Assembly: GCF_004799665.1 (NCBI RefSeq) | Contig: NZ_CP031310.1 | Coordinates: 2,596,887-2,660,886, forward strand | Direction of reading: 5' to 3' | Length of the DNA stretch: 64,000 nucleotides | Source of the DNA: Halapricum salinum | GTDB taxonomy: Archaea > Halobacteriota > Halobacteria > Halobacteriales > Haloarculaceae | Shown here: in pieces, positions 50,606 through 61,406 of the stretch | How the letters are laid out: each line of letters begins with the position of its first letter | Numbering within the stretch: the stretch's first letter is position 1 | Made by a program: the position numbers and the translations under genes | Notes under the pieces: generated by a model | Database searches by the model: none | Told to the model about the DNA's origin: nothing | The model's input: only the letters and a program-made list of their open reading frames with translations

Positions 50606-52678
50606 ATGACAAGCAATCCAGACACTCTGGCAGAACTGAGCGACGACTACCGGGCTTCGATCCCATCAGACCTCCGTGAGCACCACGACTTCGACTGGTA
50701 CCTCGACCAGTTGTACGACGAACCGACCATCGCCCGCAACGCCCACCAGCGCGTGGCGGACATGTTCGACTTCTACGGAACTGAGTACGACGAGGACGCC
50801 GGCCTCGTCGAGTACAAACTCGCCTCCGAAGACCCGATTAACGACGGCGAGAACACCTTCTACGGCCAGGTGATCCACGAGTCGATCCACGAGTTCGTCA
50901 ACAAAGTCAAGAGCGGCGCTCGCGGGCTCGGCCCCCAGAAGCGGATCAAACTCTTACTGGGTCCTGTGGGCTCCGGGAAGTCCGACTTCGACCGACAGGT
51001 CAGGCGGTACTTCGAGGACTACACCCGCCGCGACGAGGGGCGGATGTACACCTTCCGCTGGACGAACCTCTGTGACGTCATCCCGGATCAGGATCCGTCC
51101 GACGACACCGTTCGCTCGCCGATGAACCAGGACCCGCTCGTGTTGATCCCCGAAGCCCAGCGCGAGCGCGTCCTCGACGACATCAACGAGATCCTCGATG
51201 CGCCCTACACCATCCGCAACGAGCAGAGCCTCGACCCGGCCAGCGAGTTCTACATGGATCGGCTGCTGGCCTATTACGACGATGACCTCGAAACGGTGCT
51301 GGAAGATCACATCGAGATCGTCCGACTGGTCGCCGACGAGAACATGCGCCAGTCGATCGAGACCTTCGAACCCAAAGACAAGAAAAACCAGGACGAGACC
51401 GAACTGACCGGCGACGTCAACTACTCGAAGATCGCCATCTACGGCGAGAGCGACCCCCGAGCGTTCGACTACTCGGGGGCGTTCTGTAACGCAAACCGCG
51501 GTATCTTCTCGGGCGAGGAACTGCTCAAACTCCAGCGGGAGTTCCTCTACGACTTCCTGCACGCGACCCAGGAGCAGACGATCAAGCCCAAGAACAATCC
51601 CCGGATCGACATCGACCAGGTGATCGTCGGCCGGACGAACATGCCCGAGTACAAGGACAAGAAGGGCGACGAGAAGATGGAAGCGTTCAACGACCGGACG
51701 AAACGGATCGATTTCCCCTACGTTCTGGGCTACGAAGACGAGGCGAAGATCTACCGGAAGATGCTCAGAAACGCCGATCTGCCGGACATCCAGGTCGAGC
51801 CCCACACCCTGGAGATGGCGGGCCTGTTCGGCGTGCTGACCCGCATCGAGGAACCCGACGCGGGGACGATCGATCTCGTCCAGAAAGCCAAAGCATACAA
51901 CGGCGAGATCGACGAGACCGACGACATCGACGTCAAGAAGCTCCGTGAGGAGGGCGACACCACCGCCGAGATCGGCGAAGGGATGGAAGGTGTGAGTCCG
52001 CGGTTCATCGGCGACGAGATCGCCGAGGCGATCATGGACTCGATGCACCGCGGCCGCGGGTTCCTCTCGCCGCTGACGACGTTCAACCACCTCGAAGAGA
52101 ACCTCGAAAACCACGGCTCGATCCCCGAAGACCGCTTCGAGACCTACTACCGCTACCTCGAACTCGTTCGAGAGGAGTACAAAGATCGGGCCATCGAGGA
52201 CGTCCGCCACGCGCTGGCGTACGACGTCGACGAGATCCAGCGCCAGGGCGAGAAGTACATGGACCACGTCATGGCCTACATCGACGACGACACCGTCGAA
52301 GACGAGATCACGGGTCGCGAGCAGGAGCCCGACGAGCAGTTCCTTCGAAGTGTGGAGGAGAAATTGAATCTGCCCGAAGACCGCAAGGACGACTTCCGCC
52401 AGGAGGTCGCTAACTGGGTCTCCCGTCGTGCTCGCGAGGGATCGAGCTTCGATCCACAGGACAACGACCGTCTGCGCCGGGCGCTGGAACGCAAGCTCTG
52501 GGAGGACAAGAAGCACAACATCAACTTCTCGGCGCTGGTCTCCAGCGGCGACATGGACGACGACGAGCGCAACGCCTGGATCGACGCCCTCACTGATCAG
52601 GGCTACAGCGAGGACGGGGCCAAGGAGGTGCTCGAATTCGCCGGTGCCGAAGTCGCCAAAAGCGAGATGGAAGACTAA
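50606..52678 (+). CDS. prkA: PrkA-family serine protein kinase, first copy
   Basis: The 690-residue protein has an AAA+-type PrkA ATPase domain with Walker A GPVGSGKS (about residues 119-126) and Walker B-like features around LVLIPEAQRE, then the C-terminal PrkA kinase-like domain. In bacteria PrkA is a stress/stationary-phase protein made with YeaH/SpoVR, and has been linked to protein-kinase and AAA+ protease activities. The stop overlaps the next start by 1 base. The protein is soluble and highly acidic. Operon order is PrkA, second PrkA, YeaH, SpoVR. Confidence 0.93.
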   Translation: MTSNPDTLAELSDDYRASIPSDLREHHDFDWYLDQLYDEPTIARNAHQRVADMFDFYGTEYDEDAGLVEYKLASEDPINDGENTFYGQVIHESIHEFVNKVKSGARGLGPQKRIKLLLGPVGSGKSDFDRQVRRYFEDYTRRDEGRMYTFRWTNLCDVIPDQDPSDDTVRSPMNQDPLVLIPEAQRERVLDDINEILDAPYTIRNEQSLDPASEFYMDRLLAYYDDDLETVLEDHIEIVRLVADENMRQSIETFEPKDKKNQDETELTGDVNYSKIAIYGESDPRAFDYSGAFCNANRGIFSGEELLKLQREFLYDFLHATQEQTIKPKNNPRIDIDQVIVGRTNMPEYKDKKGDEKMEAFNDRTKRIDFPYVLGYEDEAKIYRKMLRNADLPDIQVEPHTLEMAGLFGVLTRIEEPDAGTIDLVQKAKAYNGEIDETDDIDVKKLREEGDTTAEIGEGMEGVSPRFIGDEIAEAIMDSMHRGRGFLSPLTTFNHLEENLENHGSIPEDRFETYYRYLELVREEYKDRAIEDVRHALAYDVDEIQRQGEKYMDHVMAYIDDDTVEDEITGREQEPDEQFLRSVEEKLNLPEDRKDDFRQEVANWVSRRAREGSSFDPQDNDRLRRALERKLWEDKKHNINFSALVSSGDMDDDERNAWIDALTDQGYSEDGAKEVLEFAGAEVAKSEMED

Positions 52679-54957
52679 TGTCCGGCAAGGACTACATCAC
52701 TGCGGCGGATCGGGAACTCGACGCGACCTATCAGGAGCCGATGTCGCTCTCCCAGTACGTCGATCTGATCCTGGATCGACCGAATCTCGCGGCCCACGCC
52801 TCGAAGTACCTGTTGAGTGCGATCGAAGCCGCCGACACTCGCACTGTCATCGAGGAAGGCGAGGAGAAAGAGCGCTATCGCTTCTTCGACGACCTGCACA
52901 ACGACGGCGAACACGCTATCCTCGGCAACACGGAGGTACTGAACGCGTTCGTCGACGACCTGCGCTCGATCGCGGCCCGCCGGGGCAAAGAGGAGAAGAT
53001 CGTCTGGCTCGACGGGCCGACTGCCACCGGAAAATCCGAACTCAAGCGCTGTCTGATCAACGGCCTGCGAGCCTACTCGAAGACTGACGAGGGCCGCCGG
53101 TACACCGTCGAGTGGAACGTCGCCGGTGCTGGCGAACAGTCGAGTGCTCTCACCTACGGCGACGAGCCGCTCAGCGACGAGGACGACTGGTATCAGAGCC
53201 CGGTGCAAGCCCACCCGCTGACGGTGTTTCCCGAGGCGGTTCGCGAGGACGTCCTCGCGGCGGTCAACGACCGGCTGGACGACTACGTCCCGATCCACGT
53301 CGACGGCCGACTCGATCCGTTCTCCCGTGAGGCCTACGACTACCTCGAAGAGCAGTACCGCCGCCAGGGTGTCGAGGACCTGTTCTCCGCGGTCACGAGC
53401 CCGAAACACCTCCGCGTGAAGAACTACGTCGTCGACGTCGGACAGGGAATCGGCGTCCTCCACAGCGAGGACGAAGGCTCGCCGAAGGAACGACTGGTCG
53501 GCTCGTGGATGGCCGGCATGCTCCGAGAACTCGACTCCCGCGGGCGCAAGAACCCCCAGGCCTTTTCCTACGACGGCGTGCTCAGCCAGGGCAACGGCCT
53601 GCTGACCATCGTCGAGGACGCCGCCCAGCACGCCGATCTCCTCCAGAAGCTGTTGAACGTGCCCGACGAGGGTTCTGTCAAGCTGGATAAGGGAATCGGG
53701 ATGGACGTCGACACCCAGATGATCATCATCTCGAACCCTGACCTCGAAGCGACGCTGAATCAGCACGCCGAACGTGAGGGACAGGACCCGCTGAAGGCGC
53801 TGAAGCGACGGCTCAACAAACACGAGTTCACCTACCTGACGAATCTCTCGCTGGAAGCCCAGTTGCTCCGGCGAGAGCTGACCAACGATACCACCGTGTG
53901 GGAGGCTGACTCCTGGACGGACCTGGACGAGCGGATCCGCGAGCCGATCACGATCCGTGTCCGGGGCGAGGAGGGCGTCCGCGAGCGCGAACTCGCGCCT
54001 CACGCTATCGAGGCGGCGGCGCTGTACGATGTCGTGACGCGCCTGGATAGCAACGACCTGCCAGCCGACCTCGATCTCGTCGAGAAGGCGCTGCTGTTCG
54101 ACCGGGGCTATCTGCAGGACGGCGACGAACGCCGCGACGTCGAGGACTTCGAGTTCGGCGCGACGACCGCCGACGGCGAACACGGCATCCCCGTCACGTT
54201 CACCCGGGACGTGATCGCCGACCTCCTTCACGAGGAGACCGACCGCCATCACGCCGACCTGCCCGTCGAGGACGTCATCATGCCCCGGGACGTGCTCGAC
54301 GCGATGGCCGACGACCTCGCGAGCGCCCCCGTCTTCTCGAAAGGCGAGGCAGCGGAGTTCGAAGAACGCGTCGTCCCCGTCAAGAGTCACATCTTCGACC
54401 GACAGGAGGCGGACGTCCTCGCCGCGCTGATGCGCGAGAAGCGCGTCGACCAGTCCACAGTCGAGGAGTACATCGAACACGTCTACGCGTGGGCGACCGA
54501 CGAGCAGATCGAGAACGCACGGGGGGAGTACGTCGACCCCGACCCGCTGAAGATGAAGATCTTCGAGATCGAACACCTGGGACGGTTCGGCGAGGCAGAC
54601 TACCACGGTGAAGACCCCACGAAAGACGTCGAACAGTTCCGGACGGACAAGATCATCACTGCGCTCAATCGCTTCGCCTGGCACAACCGCGACGAGGAGT
54701 TCCGGGTCAGTGACGTCAATCCCAAGGAGATCCCCGTGATCCAGACCGTGCTCGGCAGCCACGACTGGAACGACGTCGAGCGAACCTTCGAGGACTTCGA
54801 TCCGAGCCAGTGGGACAGCCCGCCAGCCAACACCGAAACCGCCCGGCTCAAGACCCAGACCATCGAGAACATGATGGAGCTGTTCGACTACAGCGAGGCC
54901 GCCGCCGAACTGACCAGCCGGCACGTCATGGGACAGGTGAGCTACCGATGGGACTGA
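52678..54957 (+). CDS. PrkA-family protein, second diverged copy
   Basis: The 759-residue paralogue has a variant Walker A GPTATGKS (about residues 114-121), with two central residues differing from the first copy's GSG. Blocks [16 protein letters not shown] and [13 protein letters not shown] replace the usual GRTN-type segment. The regions are alignable to PrkA but strongly diverged, including a longer middle. Two adjacent, coupled copies suggest a hetero-oligomer. The end overlaps the YeaH-type gene by 10 bp. A frame open on the opposite strand over most of this gene is not real. Confidence 0.9.
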   Translation: MSGKDYITAADRELDATYQEPMSLSQYVDLILDRPNLAAHASKYLLSAIEAADTRTVIEEGEEKERYRFFDDLHNDGEHAILGNTEVLNAFVDDLRSIAARRGKEEKIVWLDGPTATGKSELKRCLINGLRAYSKTDEGRRYTVEWNVAGAGEQSSALTYGDEPLSDEDDWYQSPVQAHPLTVFPEAVREDVLAAVNDRLDDYVPIHVDGRLDPFSREAYDYLEEQYRRQGVEDLFSAVTSPKHLRVKNYVVDVGQGIGVLHSEDEGSPKERLVGSWMAGMLRELDSRGRKNPQAFSYDGVLSQGNGLLTIVEDAAQHADLLQKLLNVPDEGSVKLDKGIGMDVDTQMIIISNPDLEATLNQHAEREGQDPLKALKRRLNKHEFTYLTNLSLEAQLLRRELTNDTTVWEADSWTDLDERIREPITIRVRGEEGVRERELAPHAIEAAALYDVVTRLDSNDLPADLDLVEKALLFDRGYLQDGDERRDVEDFEFGATTADGEHGIPVTFTRDVIADLLHEETDRHHADLPVEDVIMPRDVLDAMADDLASAPVFSKGEAAEFEERVVPVKSHIFDRQEADVLAALMREKRVDQSTVEEYIEHVYAWATDEQIENARGEYVDPDPLKMKIFEIEHLGRFGEADYHGEDPTKDVEQFRTDKIITALNRFAWHNRDEEFRVSDVNPKEIPVIQTVLGSHDWNDVERTFEDFDPSQWDSPPANTETARLKTQTIENMMELFDYSEAAAELTSRHVMGQVSYRWD

Positions 54958-56255
54958 GAGACGACCTCGATCGCTACCGAGAAGTCGGTGAACAGCGCCG
55001 TCAGGATCTCGCGGAGTTCATCCAGTACGGCGACCTCGGGAAGTCCAGAGCGGACTCGGTCCGAATCCCGATCAAGATCGTCGACCTCCCGGAGTTCGCC
55101 TACGACCGGCGCGACCAGGGCGGCGTCGGCCAGGGAGAGGGCGCCGAGGAGGGCGACCCCGTCGGCCAGCCCCAGCCCGGCGACGGCGACGAGGACGGCG
55201 AGCCCGGCGAGGAAGGTGGCGAGCACGAGTACTACGAGATGGACCCCGAGGAGTTCGCCCAGGAACTCGACGAACAGCTCGGTCTGGACCTCGACCCCAA
55301 GGGCAAGAAGGTCATCGAGGAGACCGAGGGCGACTTCACGGACATCACCCGGACTGGGCCGTCCTCGACGCTGGACTTCGAGCGGCTGTTCAAGGAGGGC
55401 CTGAAGCGCAAGATGGCGATGGACTTCGACGAGGACTACGTCCGTGAAGCACTCCGCGTCGAGGGCTGGGGTCCGGCGACGGTCTACGAGTGGGCCCGCG
55501 GCGAGAACATCCCCGTCTCCCGGGCCTGGATCGAGGACGCCTACGAGGACATCCCAGCCGACGAGCGCGCCCGCTGGGGCTCCATCGAGGAGATGCAGGA
55601 CGAGGTCGAGCACGAGTCTGCTGCCCAGCGAATCCGCCGGGAAGGGATCGACGAGATCCCCTTCCGGCGTGAGGACGAGCGCTATCGCTACCCGGAGATC
55701 ATCGAAGAGAAAGAGAAGAACGTCGTGGTGGTCAACATCCGCGACGTCTCCGGGAGTATGCGCCAGAAGAAGCGCGAACTGGTCGAGCGGACGTTCACGC
55801 CGCTCGACTGGTATCTCCAGGGCAAGTACGACAACGCCGAGTTCGTCTACATCGCCCACGACGCCGACGCCTGGCGCGTCGAGCGCGAGGAGTTCTTCGG
55901 CATCCGCTCCGGTGGCGGCACGCGTATCTCCAGCGCTTACGAGGTCGCCAAGGAAGCGCTCGAGGAGTATCCCTGGAGCGAGTGGAACCGCTACGTCTTC
56001 GCGGCGGGCGACAGCGAGAACTCCTCGAACGACACCGAAGACAAGGTGATCCCGCTGATGGAGGCGATTCCGGCGAACCTCCACGCGTACGTCGAGACCC
56101 AACCCAGCGGCAACGCCATCAACGCGACCCACGCCGAGGAGGTCGAACGGCACTTCAGGGACGCCGACGACGTGGCCGTGGCGTACGTCAACGGCCCCGG
56201 AGACGTCGTCGACGCCATCTACGAGATCCTCAGCACCGAGGAGGACCAGACATGA
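54948..56255 (+). CDS. YeaH/YhbH family protein (DUF444) with VWA domain
   Basis: The 435-residue protein has an N-terminal helical part, an acidic Gly/Glu/Asp-rich linker (about residues 60-100), and a von Willebrand A fold with MIDAS motif [14 protein letters not shown] near residue 265. In bacteria YeaH is expressed together with PrkA and SpoVR. The VWA fold with AAA+ partners suggests a metal-dependent adaptor. The ATG at 54948 overlaps the second PrkA gene by 10 bp; upstream in-frame sequence is coding for PrkA in another frame. Confidence 0.92.
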   Translation: MGLRDDLDRYREVGEQRRQDLAEFIQYGDLGKSRADSVRIPIKIVDLPEFAYDRRDQGGVGQGEGAEEGDPVGQPQPGDGDEDGEPGEEGGEHEYYEMDPEEFAQELDEQLGLDLDPKGKKVIEETEGDFTDITRTGPSSTLDFERLFKEGLKRKMAMDFDEDYVREALRVEGWGPATVYEWARGENIPVSRAWIEDAYEDIPADERARWGSIEEMQDEVEHESAAQRIRREGIDEIPFRREDERYRYPEIIEEKEKNVVVVNIRDVSGSMRQKKRELVERTFTPLDWYLQGKYDNAEFVYIAHDADAWRVEREEFFGIRSGGGTRISSAYEVAKEALEEYPWSEWNRYVFAAGDSENSSNDTEDKVIPLMEAIPANLHAYVETQPSGNAINATHAEEVERHFRDADDVAVAYVNGPGDVVDAIYEILSTEEDQT

Positions 56256-58285
56256 TCGACGACCGCATCGAAGCCCAGCGTATCGCTGCCGACCTCGAAC
56301 AGCCAGTCGCGAAAGCCAACGAACTGGCGGAAAAACTGGGACTGACGCCCTATCCCGTCAACTACTGGATCGTCGACTACGACGAGATGAACGAACTCAT
56401 CGCCTACGGCGGCTTCCAGCAGCGCTACCCCCACTGGCGCTGGGGGATGCAGTACGACCGCCAGCGAAAGCAGAGCCAGTTCCTCGGGGGAAAGGCCTTC
56501 GAGATCGTCAACAACGACAATCCCGCCCACGCGTTCCTGCAGGAGTCCAACACCCTCGCAGATCAGAAGGCAGTCATCACCCACGTCGAGGCCCATAGCG
56601 ACTTCTTCGCGAACAACGAGTGGTTCGGCCTCTTCACCGGCCGAGAGGAAGCCCCGGGCGAACGGAGCGAGGTTCCGATGGAGGCGGGGCCGGACGCCGC
56701 CGGGATGCTCGCACGCCACGCCGAGACGATCCAGGAGTACATGCAGGATCCCGAGATCGACCGCAGCGAGGTCGAGAAGTGGATCGACCACGTGCTCTGT
56801 CTCGAAGACAATATCGACCAGCACCAGCCCTACTCGCCGGTCGATATCGACGACGAGGTCGAGGATCTCGATACGGCCGACGTCGCAGACCAGCTCGGCG
56901 ACCTCGATCTCTCCGAAGAGGTCCAGCGGCAGGTGTTCGACGAGGAGTGGCTCGACTCCCAGGCCGAGGACGGCGAGTCCGTTTCGTTCCCGGATAGCCC
57001 CGAAAAAGACGTGCTGGGGTTCCTCCGGAAGTACGGCAAGCAGTACGACATCGACGCGGAGAAAGCCGTCGAGATGGCTGACTGGCAGCGGGAGGTCCTC
57101 GAGATCCTCCGTCGGGAGGCCTACTACTTCGCCCCCCAGAAGATGACGAAGGTGATGAACGAAGGGTGGGCAAGCTACTGGGAATCGGTCATGATGGTCG
57201 GCGAGGCGTTCGCAGCCGACGACGAGTTCGTCACTTACGCCGACCATATGTCGAAAGTCCTCGGATCGGGCGGGCTGAATCCCTACAGCCTGGGACTCGC
57301 ACTCTGGCAGTACGTCGAGAACAGCGAGAATCGGCGGGAGGTCGTCGAACGACTCCTGCGGGTCGAGGGAATCACCTGGCGTAACTTCCACGAGACCATC
57401 GACTTCGAGACCGTTCGAGCGACACTGGAACCGCCAGACTGGCTCGTCGACGTCCCGGGTCATCTCGACGACCTCGAGCCGGAGGATTCCCGGGTGGATG
57501 CCGATGCGCTGGCCGCGGCCCGCGCTGGCGAGTTCGACGTCGAGACCTACCCCTGGCAGCTACTCAGCTACGAGGGACTGGTCGAGCGCCACTACTCGCT
57601 GACCAAGCCACAGAATCGGGGATTCCTCGCCCGTATCAGCCTGAACGAACTCGAACGGATCAGCCGCTATCTCTTCGACGACAGCCGCTACGAGAGCGTC
57701 GAAGACGCGCTTGCGGACGTCGAGTACGCCCGCGGCTGGGATCGGATGCGCGAGATCCGACAGAGCCACAACGACGTCACGTTCCTCGATTCGTTCCTGA
57801 CTCAGGAGTTCGTCGACGAGAACGACTACTTCGCCTACGAGCACTCCCAGAAGAGCGGCGACTACCGTGTCTCCTCGACTGACTACGAGGACGTCAAGAA
57901 GAAGCTCATGCTGCAGTTCACCAACTTCGGCAAACCAACCGTGGTCGTCGAGGACGGCAACTTCGACAACGCCGGGGAACTCCTGCTCGCCCACCGCTAC
58001 AACGGTGTCATGCTCGACGTCGGCCAGGCCAGGGAGGTGCTCAAGCGGGCGTTCGAACTCTGGGGTCGTCCCGTCAACCTCCACACGATCGTCAAAGAGT
58101 ACGACGAACAGGATCTGGAGGTCGCCCGCCGCCGCGACCGCGAACCCGAGCCCACGGAAGTCGGCAAGCGCCTGCGATACGACGGCGCACAGGTCACTAT
58201 CGAGGACATCCCCTGGACCGAGGTCGAACACCTCGCGGCCACGGACGTGGACTACGACACGAAACCCGAAGACTGGCTGGCGTGA
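56252..58285 (+). CDS. SpoVR family protein
   Basis: The 677-residue protein carries the SpoVR landmarks: [37 protein letters not shown] near the start, [33 protein letters not shown] in the middle, and [20 protein letters not shown] segments. The C-terminal region has a lengthened acidic part (about 190-230). Named for a Bacillus spore-cortex protein, the family is widespread in non-sporulating organisms with PrkA and YeaH. Biochemical function is unknown. It starts by ATGA overlap with YeaH and is followed by a terminator-like hairpin. Confidence 0.95.
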   Translation: MIDDRIEAQRIAADLEQPVAKANELAEKLGLTPYPVNYWIVDYDEMNELIAYGGFQQRYPHWRWGMQYDRQRKQSQFLGGKAFEIVNNDNPAHAFLQESNTLADQKAVITHVEAHSDFFANNEWFGLFTGREEAPGERSEVPMEAGPDAAGMLARHAETIQEYMQDPEIDRSEVEKWIDHVLCLEDNIDQHQPYSPVDIDDEVEDLDTADVADQLGDLDLSEEVQRQVFDEEWLDSQAEDGESVSFPDSPEKDVLGFLRKYGKQYDIDAEKAVEMADWQREVLEILRREAYYFAPQKMTKVMNEGWASYWESVMMVGEAFAADDEFVTYADHMSKVLGSGGLNPYSLGLALWQYVENSENRREVVERLLRVEGITWRNFHETIDFETVRATLEPPDWLVDVPGHLDDLEPEDSRVDADALAAARAGEFDVETYPWQLLSYEGLVERHYSLTKPQNRGFLARISLNELERISRYLFDDSRYESVEDALADVEYARGWDRMREIRQSHNDVTFLDSFLTQEFVDENDYFAYEHSQKSGDYRVSSTDYEDVKKKLMLQFTNFGKPTVVVEDGNFDNAGELLLAHRYNGVMLDVGQAREVLKRAFELWGRPVNLHTIVKEYDEQDLEVARRRDREPEPTEVGKRLRYDGAQVTIEDIPWTEVEHLAATDVDYDTKPEDWLA

Positions 58286-58302
58286 TTGACGACGATCGTC
58301 AA
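58286..58302 (+). terminator. Terminator-like hairpin after SpoVR
   Basis: TTGACGA-CGA-TCGTCAA is a 7-bp perfect stem directly after the SpoVR stop codon, followed by AATTCC. It marks the end of the four-gene prkA operon. The next 230 bp hold a TATA-like TTAAGTATC at 58408-58416 and no gene. Confidence 0.5.
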
Positions 58303-58537
58303 AATTCCAACCAGTTTTCGTTTCGTACCCTCGAAGACAAATTCTACCGAGAGGCTCTGAAATCCGAACGAGCGGCGTTTTCAGGATCGCTAACCACACT
58401 CGGTACTTTAAGTATCCGTAGCTGGAAGCGAAGGTCGAACGCGCGAAAGACGCGTGGACAGTGGATCCAGCCCCTCCAAAGTAGGTGGGAAGAGGCGGTG
58501 CTTGCGCACTCGTTGTATCGGATCCATGGAGACAATC

Positions 58538-59143
58538 ATGTCAGAGAAAAAGATAGAACTCAATCGACGGCGAGTACTGGGCGGAATGGCAACACTGGGC
58601 GTCGCGGCGGCCGCGGCCGGCGCAGGGACGTACGCAGCGTTCACCGACAGCGAATCGAGCGAGAACAATCAGGTCTCGGCGGGGACGTTGGATCTGACCT
58701 TCGGCGGAAGTGACGGTCCGGTCGAGGCCGTTTCGATTTCGAATGCGGTTCCTGGCGATTCAGACACTGGGACGCTCACGCTGAGCAACGATGGGAGTGT
58801 CAACGGGACTCTCGATATCGGCGTCGCTGGCGTAACATCTTCCGGCGGCGCCAATCCCGATCCTGAGGACCAGACCGCCTCCGAGGATACTGGGGCTGCA
58901 CTGGAAGAGGCAGTCGACCTCACGATCACGCTCCAACCGGGTTCGGGCTCGACGACTGTCTACGATGGGACGGTTGCGAACCTTTCGACTGGCAGCCTCC
59001 AGAGTGGAATCCCCCTCGACTCGAGTACTAGCAAGGATATCGAGATCCAGTACACGGTCAACCCCAAGAGCGGGCAAGCGGATAACGATATCCAGGGTGA
59101 CACGCTAACCGTCAACTTCGACTTCACGCTGACCCAGGCCTAG
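58538..59143 (+). CDS. SipW-dependent-type secreted protein (TasA/camelysin-like), first copy
   Basis: The 201-residue protein starts with an Arg-rich signal (ELNRRRVLGGMATLGVAAAAAGAGTYAAFTDSE); the AxxAxF(T/S)DSE cleavage block is that of SipW-dependent TasA/CalY-like proteins. The mature part is beta-rich with T/S/D-rich strands (SAGTLDLTFGG, GDSDTGTLTLSNDGS). TasA forms biofilm fibres in Bacillus; in archaea related proteins build extracellular filaments, but fibre formation here is inference. GGAG 7 nt before 58538 supports this start over the ATG at 58526. The signal peptidase two genes downstream is its likely processing enzyme. Confidence 0.85.
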   Translation: MSEKKIELNRRRVLGGMATLGVAAAAAGAGTYAAFTDSESSENNQVSAGTLDLTFGGSDGPVEAVSISNAVPGDSDTGTLTLSNDGSVNGTLDIGVAGVTSSGGANPDPEDQTASEDTGAALEEAVDLTITLQPGSGSTTVYDGTVANLSTGSLQSGIPLDSSTSKDIEIQYTVNPKSGQADNDIQGDTLTVNFDFTLTQA

Positions 59144-59192
59144 GGACTCGCTGACAGGCCGATTCGCGGGACGACCAGTCGCGAGACCTAGC

Positions 59193-59780
59193 ATGGGAGA
59201 TCGGATTCGACTCACTCGGCGGCGGTTGCTCGGCGCGGCCCTAGCCACGGGTGTGGCCGGCGCTGGGACGGGTGCCGGAACGATGGCCGCCTTCTCGGAC
59301 TCGGAGTCGAGTTCGAACAACAGCGTTCAGGCCGGGACGCTCGATCTGACGCTCGACGGATCGAGTCAGACCGTCACGTTTCTCGACGTGATGGGTGCAG
59401 AGCCGGGCGACTCGGGCCAGTCGTCGGTCACGCTCGGAAACACCGGCTCGGTCGCGGGCGTCCCCGAGGTCGAGGTCGCCGCGATCCGGTCGACCGAAAA
59501 CGGCTACTACGGGAAGGAAAACGGCCAGGACGGCTCGCCTAGCGACGGCGAACTCGACGAACACCTCGAACTTCGGGCCTCGCTCGACGGGACGACAATC
59601 CTCTCGCGGACGACAGCAGACAGTCTCAGCGTGGGTGACAGCTATACTGCCTCGTCGACGATCGGCGGTGGCGGGTCGAGCACGTTCACGATCGAGTGGT
59701 GGTTGCCCAGCGACACGAGCGATCTGGCACAGAGCGACGGCTTCGAGTTCGACCTCACCTTCAGGCTTCAACAAGCATGA
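59193..59780 (+). CDS. SipW-dependent-type secreted protein, second copy
   Basis: The 195-residue paralogue has the same signal pattern (LTRRRLLGAALATG, then TMAAFSDSESSSNNSVQAGTLDLTLDG) and beta-rich mature part ending QSDGFEFDLTFRLQQA. It diverges from the first copy in the middle (EHLELRASLDG, TIEWWLPSDT). Its ATG follows the first gene by 49 bp and its stop overlaps the signal peptidase start by 4 bp. It likely co-assembles with the first copy. The convergent protein at 61407 shares its mature-domain pattern (QSDSLTLNATFQV). Confidence 0.85.
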   Translation: MGDRIRLTRRRLLGAALATGVAGAGTGAGTMAAFSDSESSSNNSVQAGTLDLTLDGSSQTVTFLDVMGAEPGDSGQSSVTLGNTGSVAGVPEVEVAAIRSTENGYYGKENGQDGSPSDGELDEHLELRASLDGTTILSRTTADSLSVGDSYTASSTIGGGGSSTFTIEWWLPSDTSDLAQSDGFEFDLTFRLQQA

Positions 59781-60370
59781 CCGGAATAGCCGAACGCTTC
59801 AGTGCGATCGACTGGCGGCGGGCCGCGACGCTCGCTGCTATCGTGGCGTTCGTCTTCGTCCTGGGTGTGTTCGTCGTCGCCGCCGTCCCGCAGCTCGTCG
59901 GGGCCGATCACAGCTTCGTCGTCCAGTCCGACAGTATGTCGCCGGCGATCGACGCCGGCGCGGTCGTCTTCGTCAGCGACGTTCCAGCCGACGAGATTTC
60001 GGATGGCGACGTGATCACCTATCGAGACAGCGGTCCAGACGGCGAGACCAGACGTGTGACCCACCGTGTGATCGCCGTCGAGCGAGCCGACGGCCAGCCA
60101 CAGTTCCAGACGAAAGGCGACGCCAACGAGGATCCCGACCCCGGGCGCGTCAGCGCCAGCCAGGTCGTCGGTGTGGTCAACTTCGATCTCCCACTGGTCG
60201 GCTACGTGCTGTCGATACTTCGGTCGCCGATGGGGATCGTCGCACTGGTCGTGATCCCTGCGATCGCACTTGGGCTCTCGGAGTTGCGGGCACTGCTCGG
60301 CGCTGTGCGGGCGGACGGAGACGACGAGCTTGAGGAAACTGACTCCGAGCACACGGAGGGCGAACCGTGA
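59777..60370 (+). CDS. Signal peptidase I (ER/archaeal type), SipW-like
   Basis: The 197-residue membrane enzyme has an N-terminal helix, then the Ser catalytic box QSDSMSPAI near residue 55, the general base region with His in RVTHRVIAV near 96 (His in place of Lys, as in archaeal/eukaryotic/SipW types), GDANEDPDP near 118 and a C-terminal membrane helix pair. Lying between its putative substrates and overlapping both by 4 bp, it is probably dedicated to them, as SipW is to TasA and TapA. The tail is acidic. General secretory signal peptidase is the alternative. Confidence 0.9.
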   Translation: MTGIAERFSAIDWRRAATLAAIVAFVFVLGVFVVAAVPQLVGADHSFVVQSDSMSPAIDAGAVVFVSDVPADEISDGDVITYRDSGPDGETRRVTHRVIAVERADGQPQFQTKGDANEDPDPGRVSASQVVGVVNFDLPLVGYVLSILRSPMGIVALVVIPAIALGLSELRALLGAVRADGDDELEETDSEHTEGEP

Positions 60371-61383
60371 CGCCGAGTCGATTCTGGGCGTTTGTGCTGG
60401 TGATAGGCGTTGCGCTAGTCGCCGCAGCGACGCTCGCCGGGGGCGCGACGACCCAGGCTGCCTTCGTCGACGACGAACTCGGCGACGGGTCGGTGACGGC
60501 CGCCGCATCGTTCGACCGGGGACCGCCCGGACCCCGAGCCTACGACGACGCCAACGGTAACGGGCAGTGGGACCAGGGCGAGACGACGTACACCGAGAGT
60601 GATCTCTATTCGTTTGACGACTCCTCGGCAAACCTCGTCGTCCCGTCGGATGTCGGGACGGTCAACAACTCCGGTAGCATCGATATCACGGCGGGCAGTC
60701 TCACTGCCGAGACGAGCTTTCAATCGGACTCCGGTAGCGTCTCGCTTTCGGCGACCGATGGGGACGCGGATCTGGGTGGCCAAAACGTGCTCGCAGCCGG
60801 GAGAGCCGACGTGTCGGCTACTGGCACGGCCACCGTCGACGGTGCCGCCGTTATCGGTGTCTTCGGCGATTCGAGTGTCACCGGCAAGTCCGTCTCCGCG
60901 CGAAACGCGAACGTCGTCTCGTACTTCGGAACGACAACGCTGTCGGCCCGGGAACGTGGCGGCGGCCCGCTCGACGCGACGAACGCCACACTCCAGAGCC
61001 GGTATGGCGGCGATATCGTGCTGGAGTCCAGCGGCGACATGCGGCTCGAAAACGCCGAGATTCAGGCACCGTACGGTGACATAACGGCCGATCTCCAGCG
61101 TGGTGGTCGGACGCTATTCGTCGACGGCGCGTCGATCGACGACGCCGACGCCGACAATACGCTCGTCTACACTCCGCGAGGGACGACCGTCGACGGAACA
61201 CCAGCTGCAGGGTCGGTCAGTGCCAGGTCGGGCCGAGGCGGTGGTCGTCCGAACACGACAAATCAGGCTGGGACTCCCGGCTCGACGTGGGGTTCTGACA
61301 GACCATCGCCCGAGAGGCCGGAACGACCGATCAACTGGGAGGCCATCGCCGGGGAGCTCGGCATTTCGCTGTCGTCGGACTGA
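60367..61383 (+). CDS. Secreted repetitive beta-structured protein (SipW-module member)
   Basis: The 338-residue protein begins with a signal helix (FWAFVLVIGVALVAAATLAGG, then TTQAAFVDDEL similar to the A-x-F-x-D cleavage site). Near residue 60 it has DANGNGQWDQGE, a calcium-binding EF-hand/dockerin-like loop. The central 180 residues repeat short beta strands (NNSGSIDITAG, SDSGSVSLSATDG, DSSVTGKSVSA), suggesting a beta helix. The C-terminus is a Gly/Arg/Pro-rich linker. Its start overlaps the peptidase stop by 4 bp. It may be a matrix or adhesin component; no enzyme motif is seen. Confidence 0.72.
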   Translation: MTPSRFWAFVLVIGVALVAAATLAGGATTQAAFVDDELGDGSVTAAASFDRGPPGPRAYDDANGNGQWDQGETTYTESDLYSFDDSSANLVVPSDVGTVNNSGSIDITAGSLTAETSFQSDSGSVSLSATDGDADLGGQNVLAAGRADVSATGTATVDGAAVIGVFGDSSVTGKSVSARNANVVSYFGTTTLSARERGGGPLDATNATLQSRYGGDIVLESSGDMRLENAEIQAPYGDITADLQRGGRTLFVDGASIDDADADNTLVYTPRGTTVDGTPAAGSVSARSGRGGGRPNTTNQAGTPGSTWGSDRPSPERPERPINWEAIAGELGISLSSD

Positions 61384-61406
61384 TCGTGACGTCGAGACCA
61401 GGCTGA

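Noticed and set aside
52675-54924. A 749-codon open frame antisense to the second PrkA gene
   Set aside because: It is the complement of a real gene with strong PrkA similarity; high-GC third positions keep the antisense frame open. Its product has no domain or sensible composition. The same applies to the long antisense frame at 50954-52516.
54942-56153. Long antisense frame over the YeaH-type gene, and another at 56219-57463 over SpoVR
   Set aside because: Both mirror well-supported genes in a coupled operon and show no recognisable protein features.
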